Positions 1 to 5,723 are shown, numbered from the stretch's first letter. The stretch: 8,843 bases of DNA from Candidatus Aenigmatarchaeota archaeon (GCA_026397455.1 JAPLUX010000079.1:1-8843), one strand, 5' to 3'. Notes: a model not told the origin generated them from the letters alone. Translations and numbers: made by a program.

Positions 1-16
1 ATATCATCTATTTAAT

Positions 17-466
17 TCACGTAACTTCACTGACATCGCTAGAAGATATTTCATCATAAACGTTTGAACAGTTGGTTATAACCCGGATCTTATTGTAGTT
101 GTTGGTAATGTTCATGTCAATTACTTGTCTGATAAACGTGTTTCTTTCCCCAGGTTCTAAAGTCATGTTTAAATCTAATTTTTCTCTAGTAGCGTTTGCA
201 TAAAAAATTTCAAAGTCTATGTTACCCAATGAGATTAAATCTGTGTTCTCGACTGTCCCTGTTAAATTTCCAGTAGTCTTGTTGTATTTTACATCATCTA
301 GAGCAATACCACCATAACTACACGTGACTTTTTTCTCAGATTGTTCCTGCACTTGTTCAGTAGTAGTCTTGGTAAACGAAGTTATCCATCCGCTGTACAA
401 ACCGGCTACTGCTATGGCAAAAGCTATGAGTAGAACAGAAGCTATGAGAGGGGATACACCCTTCAT
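17..466 (-). CDS. Type IV pilin-like protein (archaeal class III signal peptide), pilin A of a tandem pair
   Basis: A 149-aa protein that probably forms or caps an extracellular filament. It starts MKGVSPLIASVLLIAF: a short basic N-terminus, a glycine (G3) as the likely prepilin peptidase site, the SP-I/A motif of the archaeal type IV pilin N-terminal domain, and a hydrophobic helix to about residue 31. The rest is a polar, beta-rich head with several N-x-S/T sequons and two cysteines (C49, C133) that could form a disulfide. An in-frame ATG lies 21 bases upstream, but I chose the later one: it puts the KG motif at the N-terminus, and AGGTGA (471-476, minus strand) sits 4 bases before it. That SD includes the stop codon of the upstream pilin, so the two genes are translationally coupled. 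Family assignment is confident; whether it is a major or minor subunit is not known. Confidence 0.87.
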   Translation of the reverse strand: MKGVSPLIASVLLIAFAIAVAGLYSGWITSFTKTTTEQVQEQSEKKVTCSYGGIALDDVKYNKTTGNLTGTVENTDLISLGNIDFEIFYANATREKLDLNMTLEPGERNTFIRQVIDMNITNNYNKIRVITNCSNVYDEISSSDVSEVT

Positions 467-470
467 CAAT

Positions 471-476
471 TCACCT
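471..476 (-). promoter_or_regulatory. Shine-Dalgarno AGGTGA overlapping upstream stop codon
   Basis: On the minus strand AGGTGA lies 4 bases before the ATG at 466. Its last three bases are the TGA stop of the upstream pilin gene. This decides the start of the downstream pilin and implies that terminating ribosomes re-initiate there. Confidence 0.7.
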
Positions 477-917
477 GATAACACCATTAGAATAAGTAAA
501 TTCTAAAGAAGCTGTAGGACAATTTGTCTTAATCTTTCCACCCGTGAAACCATCTCTGATAGTAACATCATCTAATGGGGATAAAGATTTAATTTCACCT
601 TTATTCAATTCAAAAGAATTTAATGGGACAGGGGGGTCCACTCCAGTATCAGGATAGAAAAGGTATAAATTCTCTAGTTTCAAATCCACAGCCCTTATAT
701 TTTCTACTATCAAGAACAAAGTGCCGTTGTCATATTTTGATTCAGGACGAAGCTTAAATTCTGCCCCAAGACAATTAGTTTCGTCATTAACAGTGCTAGA
801 TTGATTCAACTTGTTTGAAATGAAACTAGTCGTCCAAAAAGTGAGAATACCAGCTAAACTCATCGTTGCCGCTATCAAAATTACAGCTGCTACGATAGGG
901 GACAATCCTTTTCTCAT
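471..917 (-). CDS. Type IV pilin-like protein (archaeal class III signal peptide), pilin B of a tandem pair
   Basis: A 148-aa pilin-like protein starting MRKGLSPIVAAVILIAA: basic residues, G4 as the likely cleavage site, the SPIVA motif and a hydrophobic helix to about residue 33. Like its downstream neighbour it has cysteines at exactly 49 and 133, both copies carry TNC at 131-133, and both share a V-E-N strand near residue 72, so they are diverged paralogues. An in-frame ATG exists 24 bases upstream (941), but it lies inside the apparent TATA box and would put eight residues ahead of the signal motif. The ATG at 917 lies about 27 bases from that box, which fits a leaderless mRNA. It is the first gene of a leftward two-gene operon, divergent from the rest of the pilin cluster. 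Confidence 0.87.
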   Translation of the reverse strand: MRKGLSPIVAAVILIAATMSLAGILTFWTTSFISNKLNQSSTVNDETNCLGAEFKLRPESKYDNGTLFLIVENIRAVDLKLENLYLFYPDTGVDPPVPLNSFELNKGEIKSLSPLDDVTIRDGFTGGKIKTNCPTASLEFTYSNGVIR

Positions 918-939
918 AATATCTAATTTACTGTTCTCC

Positions 940-948
940 ATATAAAAG
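940..948 (-). promoter_or_regulatory. TATA box for the leftward pilin pair
   Basis: Minus-strand CTTTTATAT, preceded by an A-rich stretch resembling a TFB-recognition element. Its centre is about 27 bases from the ATG at 917, which is the archaeal TATA-to-start spacing, so transcription probably begins at or next to the start codon. On the plus strand the same bases read ATATAAAAG and could also serve the rightward gene at 987. Confidence 0.55.
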
Positions 949-955
949 TTTTGCT

Positions 956-966
956 AAATATTAAAA
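956..966 (+). promoter_or_regulatory. Possible TATA box for rightward pilin cluster
   Basis: AAATATTAAAA is centred about 26 bases upstream of the ATG at 987, and no SD precedes that ATG, so a leaderless transcript is plausible. In DNA this AT-rich the match is weak evidence. The alternative is the TATAAAAG at 941-948 with a leader of roughly 17 bases. Confidence 0.35.
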
Positions 967-986
967 TTGTATACCTAATAATATTC

Positions 987-1571
987 ATGAAAGGAATATC
1001 GAATTTCGTCAGTTACACGTTCACTATATTGTTTGGTTTCACGATTTTGATACTCTTTACTTCACTCATCTACAGTTTTTATGACCAAATTCAAAAAACC
1101 AGTATAACTGCCAGTTTAAAACAGGTTTCAACCCAGACAGTTGGTAGTATAGTTCAGCTCTATAATCTAGGCAAAGAATTCAAGACAAACCCTGTAAACT
1201 CAACTTCCATCATCATCTCAAACATATCTCTGAACTATCCAGAAAAAATTGGAGATAAGAATTACGAGGTTGAATTGTTATCATCTCCAGGGATATGGAA
1301 TTCAATCACTAATTTTACCATTGACAGTACAAGTGTAACTGTAATTAAAGAGACTAAATCTTCTTCCAAGATTATCGCTAGAACTACTCAGAGGTCCTTT
1401 ATCACTTACGAACAAGATTTACCCAATATCCCCATTATTTTACAAGGGAAGTTCAAGTCTGGTGAAAATGATATTCTAATACTTGTTAGGTACAACTACA
1501 ATGGAACAATAGAAGACAGGATTATTCTTGGTCAATCTGATATAATTGTTGGAATAACTAGCATAAGATAA
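987..1571 (+). CDS. Membrane-anchored pilin-like protein
   Basis: A 194-aa protein starting MKGISNFVSYTFTILFGF: a KG-containing N-terminus, then one long hydrophobic helix (about residues 8-32) and a beta-rich extracellular part. The segment NYPEKIGDKNYEVEL (about residues 83-97) resembles the 'LP-x-x-I-G-x-x-Y-x-V' element found in archaeal pseudopilins. Several N-x-S/T sequons are present and there are no cysteines. An in-frame TTG lies 36 bases upstream, but starting there would bury the KG motif, so the ATG was chosen. It is the first gene of the rightward group, followed after 31 bases by the adhesin-like pilin. Probably a minor or priming pilin of the same filament. The fold class is likely; the exact role is unknown. 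Confidence 0.75.
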   Translation: MKGISNFVSYTFTILFGFTILILFTSLIYSFYDQIQKTSITASLKQVSTQTVGSIVQLYNLGKEFKTNPVNSTSIIISNISLNYPEKIGDKNYEVELLSSPGIWNSITNFTIDSTSVTVIKETKSSSKIIARTTQRSFITYEQDLPNIPIILQGKFKSGENDILILVRYNYNGTIEDRIILGQSDIIVGITSIR

Positions 1572-1572
1572 C

Positions 1573-1588
1573 AAATTTAGTATAAAAA
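1573..1588 (+). promoter_or_regulatory. Possible TATA box upstream of the adhesin-like pilin gene
   Basis: The AT-rich stretch with TTTAGTATAAAAA lies 15-30 bases before the ATG at 1603, in the only gap (31 bases) between this gene and the preceding one. No SD is visible before 1603, which favours a leaderless internal promoter, although readthrough from upstream is equally possible. Confidence 0.4.
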
Positions 1589-1602
1589 AATAAATATCAC
1601 TC

Positions 1603-2910
1603 ATGAACTACATCGATTTTGCTATAGCATCTTCAATATTTATCATTTTTTTTGGAGTAGCTTTAATGTTTTCAACGAACTATTTTTCTAATTTATCAAG
1701 CTTGACAAAGACATCAGAGTTTAGATCGGTCTCAGAGAATTTTTTCAAGATTTTCTTTGAAAGCAAAGGGACACCTGAGAATTGGGATGATTATTCTAAT
1801 ACTCCTGTTAAGATAGGACTGGCTGAAGAGTTGTACTTGGTTTCTGTTTTAGTCAGAGAAACTAATGGTTCTAGTCGAACGGATGAGCCAGTGACGGCAC
1901 AGATAATTTTTGATGAGAATTGTCAGAACAAATCTTGGAACAATACTGTAAGAATATACGATGAAAATTGGAATCAAATGAATCTAGAAACATCGAATAC
2001 AACTTTTTGTAATAGTCAATATTTGAATCAAAGTAATATCACTTGGAACGTTAACATCTCTGCGAATCAAATAAAAAAATATTATTTTTATTATTCTCCT
2101 GATAATGGAATCACTAATCCTAATTATGCAGCTTTAACTTATAATACGTCCAGTTGGGTACCGAGTGATAGGGATGCTTGGACAGAAACAACCGCAAATT
2201 GGAGAGAATATACTAGCCTTTCATCAGAAAATATAACTAATGATACGACTTACAAAATAAGAGGAAACAGTAGTGTTAACATAACTGGTATTTTTGCTGA
2301 TGGACTAGAATATTGGCCTTCGAGTAGTATCACAGGAGTTTCCAACGGTTGGTACATAGATACATGGTTATATATCGATGATGTTACATATTTGAGTGCT
2401 GTTTATATCCTTTTAGCTTCTGGTTCAACTTCTATAACAGGATCGCTACAAGAAAATATTTCTGGAAATATGACCAGTTCAACTTGGTACCATTTTGTAA
2501 AAAAATTGGACCCAAACATATGGGAAACTAAAATTGGTAGTTTTAATGCTTCAAAAGGAATAAGAACTATACAATTTTATGCTCAGGACTCTACATCTGG
2601 TTTAACTAGAACTTTTAAAATCGATGGTTTACACTTTAAAAAAGAACCCCTAGAAGTAAAAACTTTTCCAGAAGAAAAAATTACCGCAGTTTCTGGAACT
2701 AAACTTGACATATTAAAAAACATAAGTTATGATGATGCAAGAAAGACTGTAGGTGAAAATTACAAATTTAGTTTAGATATTGGTAATGAAACTTACGGTG
2801 GGAATATCAACATGTCAACTAATGTTGGTTGCTCCGAATATCCAAAGATTGTTGAATATAAAAATGGTACCGTGAGTAAAACTCTCGCGAAGATGTGTGT
2901 TTGGAAGTGA
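1603..2910 (+). CDS. Large pilin-like protein with inserted adhesin-like (DUF2341-like plus jelly-roll) module
   Basis: A 435-aa protein, about two to three times the length of its neighbours. It begins with a hydrophobic helix (about 5-28) without a KG cleavage motif. GTPENW at 56-61 and IGLAEE at 71-76 match the 'G-x-P-x-x-W ... I-G-L-A' element of archaeal pseudopilins. The C-terminus returns to a pilin-type pattern (GENYKFSLDIG at 384-394, YPKIVEYKNGT at 413-423, ending VW). Between these lie a segment resembling DUF2341 (about 98-166, with NNTVRIYDENWNQ and KKYYFYYS) and then a beta-rich region (about 200-345, with GWYIDTWLYIDD, STWYHF and FKIDGLHF) resembling lectin-like or carbohydrate-binding jelly rolls. 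Cysteines at 107/136 and 410/432 could pair. It carries very many N-x-S/T sequons. Inferred role: a tip or side adhesin of the filament. Glycan binding is not shown. Confidence 0.75.
   Translation: MNYIDFAIASSIFIIFFGVALMFSTNYFSNLSSLTKTSEFRSVSENFFKIFFESKGTPENWDDYSNTPVKIGLAEELYLVSVLVRETNGSSRTDEPVTAQIIFDENCQNKSWNNTVRIYDENWNQMNLETSNTTFCNSQYLNQSNITWNVNISANQIKKYYFYYSPDNGITNPNYAALTYNTSSWVPSDRDAWTETTANWREYTSLSSENITNDTTYKIRGNSSVNITGIFADGLEYWPSSSITGVSNGWYIDTWLYIDDVTYLSAVYILLASGSTSITGSLQENISGNMTSSTWYHFVKKLDPNIWETKIGSFNASKGIRTIQFYAQDSTSGLTRTFKIDGLHFKKEPLEVKTFPEEKITAVSGTKLDILKNISYDDARKTVGENYKFSLDIGNETYGGNINMSTNVGCSEYPKIVEYKNGTVSKTLAKMCVWK
2903..2910 (+). promoter_or_regulatory. Shine-Dalgarno overlapping the stop of the adhesin-like pilin gene
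   Basis: GGAAGTGA ends with the TGA of the upstream gene and lies 4 bases before the ATG at 2915 (an ATG at 2912 is also in frame). This supports the KG-proximal start and implies coupled translation. Confidence 0.55.
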
Positions 2911-2914
2911 TATG

Positions 2915-3310
2915 ATGAAAGGTTTACTATTCACTCTGGAATCTTTCATAGCAATCCTAATGATATTTTTTATAATAATATTATTGTTTCAAAATCCACC
3001 AGCATCTTCAGAATTCAATAGAATAAATTACAAGTTGAAGGCATATAATGGGCTGATGGCGCTTGAAAAAACTGGGGAATTGAGAAAAGATGCTGTTAAT
3101 AACAATGCAATTTCTATCCAAAATAAATTGAACCCTTATTTACCTGATTTTCTGAATTATACTGTTGTAATATTCAATGAGACCACGAACATTACTGCAA
3201 AACCTTCTCTATCTCTAACAAATGATTCAATATCAGTCAGTTATTTTTTAGCTGGTGATGTAGACGATTTCAAACCAAGAGAAATTAGAGTTTATCTATG
3301 GGGATATTGA
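2915..3310 (+). CDS. Short membrane-anchored pilin-like protein
   Basis: A 131-aa protein starting MKGLLFTLESFIAILMIF: KG followed by a glutamate (E9) just inside a hydrophobic helix (about 4-26), the layout of a type IV prepilin. The body contains a conserved-looking GLMALEKTGELRKD (46-59) and ends with YFLAGD (110-115) and PREIRVYLW (121-129), a combination I associate with archaeal pilus-cluster proteins of unassigned role. No cysteines; several sequons near residues 81-94. It begins 4 bases after the stop of the adhesin-like gene and its TGA overlaps the next ATG by one base, so it belongs to a tightly coupled operon. Likely a minor pilin or pseudopilin. Confidence 0.77.
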   Translation: MKGLLFTLESFIAILMIFFIIILLFQNPPASSEFNRINYKLKAYNGLMALEKTGELRKDAVNNNAISIQNKLNPYLPDFLNYTVVIFNETTNITAKPSLSLTNDSISVSYFLAGDVDDFKPREIRVYLWGY

Positions 3311-3936
3311 TGAAAAATAAAGGACAGATGTTTATAATTGTAGCTGTCATCATGATAGTTGTTTTAGTCATACTCAAGACAGGTGTAAATTTACCTGACA
3401 TCATGCAAAAAAATAGAGAATCGGAAGGAAAATTTGAGCATGATTTTTTTGTTAACGTCGTAGATGAATTAACGAAAACAATAGATGTTTCTTATTATCA
3501 ACCCATCAACATAACAAATAATGTTTACAGTTTTGCTAATTTCACGAGAAAAAAAATGACTGAACATTTGCAAGATTTTCAATTTTTATATGTAAGTTGT
3601 ATCACACCGAAATCTAGTGGAAGTGACACGATGAATGTTTCAGTAATCACCATGTTGAATAAACCCATTAATGCTACTCTTCGGATAAGCACTTCTCTTG
3701 TGCAGTCGGGTAATAATGATAACATGATGGATATGAGTATTTGGAACACGAATTTTACGATCACTCAAGGGAATAATTACATTCTTACTGTTGGTTACAA
3801 CGGAACATATTCAGAAAACATAACAATACAAACAAAAACCAATGGAAGTGTTTATGTCGGATTTTTCGATACCACTTTGATCGGCTCAGAAACAACGTAT
3901 AAAGATAAGTTCCAGAAGAACTATACTTTACCTTGA
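3310..3936 (+). CDS. Membrane-anchored pilin-like protein with KGQ class III signal
   Basis: A 208-aa protein starting MKNKGQMFIIVAVIMIVVLVIL: KGQ at 4-6 is a common archaeal class III cleavage site and the hydrophobic helix runs to about residue 22. Residues 40-90 look alpha-helical (FVNVVDELTKTIDVSYY, then FTRKKMTEHLQDFQFLYV). The second half is beta-rich with many N-x-S/T sequons, and ends in KNYTLP. One cysteine is present (SC near residue 96). An in-frame ATG at 3298 would overlap the previous gene more deeply. The ATG at 3310 was preferred because it forms a TGATG junction and has GGGG about 6 bases upstream. The gene is coupled on both sides. Probably a minor pilin; its exact role is unknown. 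Confidence 0.75.
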   Translation: MKNKGQMFIIVAVIMIVVLVILKTGVNLPDIMQKNRESEGKFEHDFFVNVVDELTKTIDVSYYQPINITNNVYSFANFTRKKMTEHLQDFQFLYVSCITPKSSGSDTMNVSVITMLNKPINATLRISTSLVQSGNNDNMMDMSIWNTNFTITQGNNYILTVGYNGTYSENITIQTKTNGSVYVGFFDTTLIGSETTYKDKFQKNYTLP

Positions 3937-4229
3937 TGAGAAAAAAGAGGACAATCTCGTTGATGGTTACTGATGGTACTTATAAGGTTGATCAAAACAT
4001 AAATTACATGAACTTCACATACAACATGAAGTCTAACTTGAACGTAACTGGACAAAGAAGCAACATTCACATAACACGTTCTGGAAATGACTTAAAACTC
4101 TTCATAGTTTACACCAACCTACAATTACAAGGGTCTGACCATTTCACGAAAGGAGATAATTCTGTGGTGATATTGCACAACGGAACTAACGCGACAACTA
4201 ACTATCCGATAATATATGTTGGAAAATGA
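3936..4229 (+). CDS. Unrecognised 97-aa protein, last gene of pilin cluster
   Basis: I do not recognise this protein. It starts at an ATG overlapping the previous TGA by one base (TGATG), so it is translationally coupled to the KGQ pilin. It has no hydrophobic helix or signal peptide: the N-terminus is basic (MRKKRTISLM), followed by a beta-rich stretch with four N-x-S/T sequons (NFT, NVT, NGT, NAT). That pattern suits a surface protein better than a cytoplasmic one. It could be a detached C-terminal domain of the preceding pilin (gene fission or a fixed frameshift), a soluble partner, or a protein exported in complex. Upstream TTG and downstream ATG (3960) starts are possible. No cysteines. 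Confidence 0.55.
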   Translation: MRKKRTISLMVTDGTYKVDQNINYMNFTYNMKSNLNVTGQRSNIHITRSGNDLKLFIVYTNLQLQGSDHFTKGDNSVVILHNGTNATTNYPIIYVGK

Positions 4230-4278
4230 ATTATCGAGTAAATAAAATGAAAATAAATACAATAATAAAATAATAATC

Positions 4279-4443
4279 ATGGCTGTTTGGAAGAACATAA
4301 AATGTCCTGGTTGTGGAAAACCTAATGAAAGAAAAGAATTGAAGACTAGAAAGGGCGTTTGTATTTATTGTGGTTTTAAAATTGTTTCTAACTTGTCGAT
4401 CTTCATGAATAACGGGATTAAACCTGTTGTAATCCAAACTTAA
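4279..4443 (+). CDS. Small zinc-ribbon protein (54 aa)
   Basis: A 54-aa protein, MAVWKNIKCPGCGKPN onward, with two CxxC knuckles: CPGC at 9-12 and CIYC at 28-31. Together they make a Cys4 zinc ribbon with a 15-residue loop rich in Lys, Arg and Glu. The hydrophobic C-terminal tail after the second knuckle is ordinary length for such proteins. There is no clear SD; an AT-rich stretch about 20-28 bases upstream could be a TATA box for a leaderless message. The gene lies 21 bases before the AMMECR1 gene on the same strand and may be co-transcribed with it. Function is unknown; small archaeal zinc ribbons often bind nucleic acid or a protein partner, but nothing here shows which. Confidence 0.72.
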   Translation: MAVWKNIKCPGCGKPNERKELKTRKGVCIYCGFKIVSNLSIFMNNGIKPVVIQT

Positions 4444-4464
4444 TTCACTTTCTGAATTGATGTT

Positions 4465-5055
4465 ATGTTGTCTGAAGAAGATGGAAAGAAATTGATAAAA
4501 CTTGCAAGACAGACTGTTGAAGATTATTTTAAGAACAAGGAACTTGTGTTGAAAAAAACTGAGTACAATAAGAAAAATGGTATTTTTGTTTCCATACATA
4601 TGTATCCTGATCATGAACTCAGAGGTTGCATCGGTTATCCATACCCAGATCTTAAATTAGGTGAAGCGTTACAAAGGGCTTCTATATCTGCTGCATTCCA
4701 AGACCCGAGGTTTCCATCTTTAAAAGAAGATGAATTTAATTCTATCGTTTTTGAAATATCTGTTTTAACTGAGCCTGAATTGATTGTCGTAAAAAATCCG
4801 AAAGAATATTTAAAAAAAATTGAGATAGGCAAGGATGGTTTAATAACTGAGCATGGTTTTTACAAAGGTTTACTATTACCGCAAGTGCCTTTAGAATTCG
4901 AACCAAAATGGGGTGTGGAAACTTTCTTAGAGCAGACTTGTATGAAATCTGGGTTGCTTCCAGACATGTGGTTAGATCCTAGAACAAAAATCTATAAATT
5001 TCAAGCTCAGATATTCAAGGAGAAAAACCCACGTGGTGAAATCATCCAAACATAG
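4465..5055 (+). CDS. AMMECR1 domain protein
   Basis: A 196-aa protein of normal length for the archaeal AMMECR1 family. The diagnostic motif LRGCIG is at 52-57, preceded by FVSIHMYPDHE. Further family blocks follow in order: SAAFQDPRFPSL (75-86), FEISVLTEPE (96-105), DGLITEHGFYKGLLLPQVP (124-142), and FLEQTCMKSGL with a downstream W (154-169). The family is conserved in archaea and eukaryotes (human AMMECR1), and in prokaryotes it is often associated with Memo-like and radical SAM proteins. Its biochemical activity is not firmly established; neither partner is seen in this window. The gene follows the 54-aa zinc ribbon by 21 bases, and its last 14 bases overlap the end of a convergent zinc-protein gene. 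Confidence 0.93.
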   Translation: MLSEEDGKKLIKLARQTVEDYFKNKELVLKKTEYNKKNGIFVSIHMYPDHELRGCIGYPYPDLKLGEALQRASISAAFQDPRFPSLKEDEFNSIVFEISVLTEPELIVVKNPKEYLKKIEIGKDGLITEHGFYKGLLLPQVPLEFEPKWGVETFLEQTCMKSGLLPDMWLDPRTKIYKFQAQIFKEKNPRGEIIQT

Positions 5056-5275
5056 CTGAGAAAGCATCAGAAATTTTTTCTTCTTCCTCTTTGTCATATT
5101 TTTCTGTATCACTGTAAACTATCTCTTGTGGTTCTGTTTGTGGTATCTCACATTTAAAGCATATCCACTTACCATAACTCTTTTTGACGCATCTTATGCA
5201 GCCGATAGTTCCGCAATTATCGCACTCTACCAATTCATTCACTTTACTCTGACAACGAGGGCATACCAAATCCAT
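5042..5275 (-). CDS. Eight-cysteine zinc-binding protein (77 aa)
   Basis: A 77-aa protein with four CxxC knuckles: CPRC (5-8), CDNC (18-21), CIRC (26-29) and CFKC (39-42). Eight cysteines in 38 residues suggest two structural zinc ions, either as tandem ribbons or as a cross-braced treble clef resembling a RING-like or B-box-like fold. The C-terminal third is acidic (KYDKEEEEK at 59-67) and probably a short helix or disordered tail. It converges on the AMMECR1 gene and overlaps its 3' end by 14 bases. Start: ATG at 5275, with only a weak GGAT before it. Likely a protein- or nucleic-acid-binding adaptor; nothing in the sequence defines a specific function. Confidence 0.8.
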   Translation of the reverse strand: MDLVCPRCQSKVNELVECDNCGTIGCIRCVKKSYGKWICFKCEIPQTEPQEIVYSDTEKYDKEEEEKISDAFSAMFG

Positions 5276-5312
5276 ATTATCCAGAATTATATTGTGAACT
5301 CGTAAATATCTT

Positions 5313-5324
5313 CTTTTATATTAT
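5313..5324. promoter_or_regulatory. Shared TATA-like box between divergent genes
   Basis: Plus strand TCTTTTATATTA, minus strand TAATATAAAAGA: a good TATA match in both directions in the 98-base divergent gap. Rightward it predicts transcription from about 5344, giving a ~30-base leader that contains the GGTGAG SD. Leftward it predicts a start near 5292, 17 bases before the zinc-protein ATG. Inferred from spacing only. Confidence 0.4.
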
Positions 5325-5364
5325 CAAGTGTTAATTTTATTTCCTAGGAAGAGAAGATAAGATT

Positions 5365-5370
5365 GGTGAG
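5365..5370 (+). promoter_or_regulatory. Shine-Dalgarno GGTGAG
   Basis: GGTGAG lies 3 bases before the ATG at 5374, a strong archaeal SD that fixes the start of the small membrane protein. Confidence 0.65.
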
Positions 5371-5373
5371 TTA

Positions 5374-5649
5374 ATGGTGTTCGAAGGACTTGTTGGTTTA
5401 GGTATAGCATGTTTGTTAGCACCAGCGATAGCACAATTTGCAGGGACTAGAAAGAAAGCAGAGAGAGGGTACAACTGGTTGGCGATAGGCGGGCTGATGT
5501 TCATACTAGCGGCTGCTTTTGGAATCGACTTCTGGACATTGGCTAAATTGACAGACATATCAGGATGGGGCTCACAACTATTCCAGATAATTGGTTGGAT
5601 TTTTGTATTAGCCGGGGTACTATCAGCTTTGTTTGAATCTTTCAGATGA
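5374..5649 (+). CDS. Small three-helix membrane protein of unknown function (91 aa)
   Basis: I do not recognise a family. The 91-aa protein has three hydrophobic segments: about 3-22 (GLVGLGIACLLAPAIAQF), 34-51 (NWLAIGGLMFILAAAFGI) and 68-88 (QLFQIIGWIFVLAGVLSAL). A basic loop TRKKAER (25-31) separates the first two, suggesting that loop faces the cytoplasm. The start is supported by GGTGAG 3 bases upstream. The gene is monocistronic by layout: a divergent promoter region precedes it and a T-tract follows its stop within about 5 bases. The third helix starts after a glycine-rich turn (ISGWGSQ). There are no catalytic motifs, cysteines other than C13, or signal peptide. Confidence 0.75.
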   Translation: MVFEGLVGLGIACLLAPAIAQFAGTRKKAERGYNWLAIGGLMFILAAAFGIDFWTLAKLTDISGWGSQLFQIIGWIFVLAGVLSALFESFR

Positions 5650-5654
5650 TAGTA

Positions 5655-5672
5655 CTTTTTTCTTTATTTTTA
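5655..5672 (+). terminator. T-tract transcription terminator
   Basis: The run TTTTTTCTTTATTTTTA begins about 6 bases after the TGA of the small membrane protein gene. Archaeal RNA polymerase terminates at such T-rich non-template tracts without needing a hairpin. A second short T run follows at about 5686-5693. Confidence 0.6.
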
Positions 5673-5694
5673 CTCGTTAAAACCATTTTTCTTC

Positions 5695-5699
5695 CATCG
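5695..5699. repeat. Left target-site duplication CATCG
   Basis: CATCG directly abuts the left end of the insertion sequence and is repeated exactly at 6693-6697 next to the right end, as expected of a 5-bp staggered target cut. Confidence 0.85.
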
Positions 5700-5723
5700 T
5701 GTAAAGTAAACTTGTTAACTTCC
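5700..5723 (+). repeat. Left terminal inverted repeat of the insertion sequence
   Basis: TGTAAAGTAAAC then TTGTTAACTTCC. Compared with the reverse complement of 6669-6692 it matches at 20 of 24 positions, with mismatches at repeat positions 4, 12, 15 and 16. Confidence 0.9.

Noticed and set aside
324..506. Plus-strand open frame of 60 codons opposite the first pilin
   Set aside because: Antisense to the conserved pilin signal peptide and helix, with no SD or motif. Likewise for minus-strand frames at 3579-3764, 4635-4832 and 6120-6338.
3934..3947. A-AAA-AAG heptamer after the stop of the KGQ pilin, as a programmed -1 frameshift site
   Set aside because: The heptamer (3941-3947) lies downstream of the zero-frame TGA at 3934-3936, so ribosomes reading the pilin would stop before reaching it. 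TGATG re-initiation explains the junction more simply.
4231..4614. Open frame of 127 codons on the minus strand with hydrophobic stretches
   Set aside because: It lies opposite the zinc ribbon and the start of the AMMECR1 gene, both of which have clear family motifs. Its composition (runs of Phe, Ile, Leu, Asn) is what antisense of Lys/Glu-rich coding gives.
5337..5558. Minus-strand open frame of 73 codons opposite the small membrane protein
   Set aside because: The plus-strand gene has a strong SD, membrane helices and a terminator. The minus-strand frame has none and looks like a shadow.
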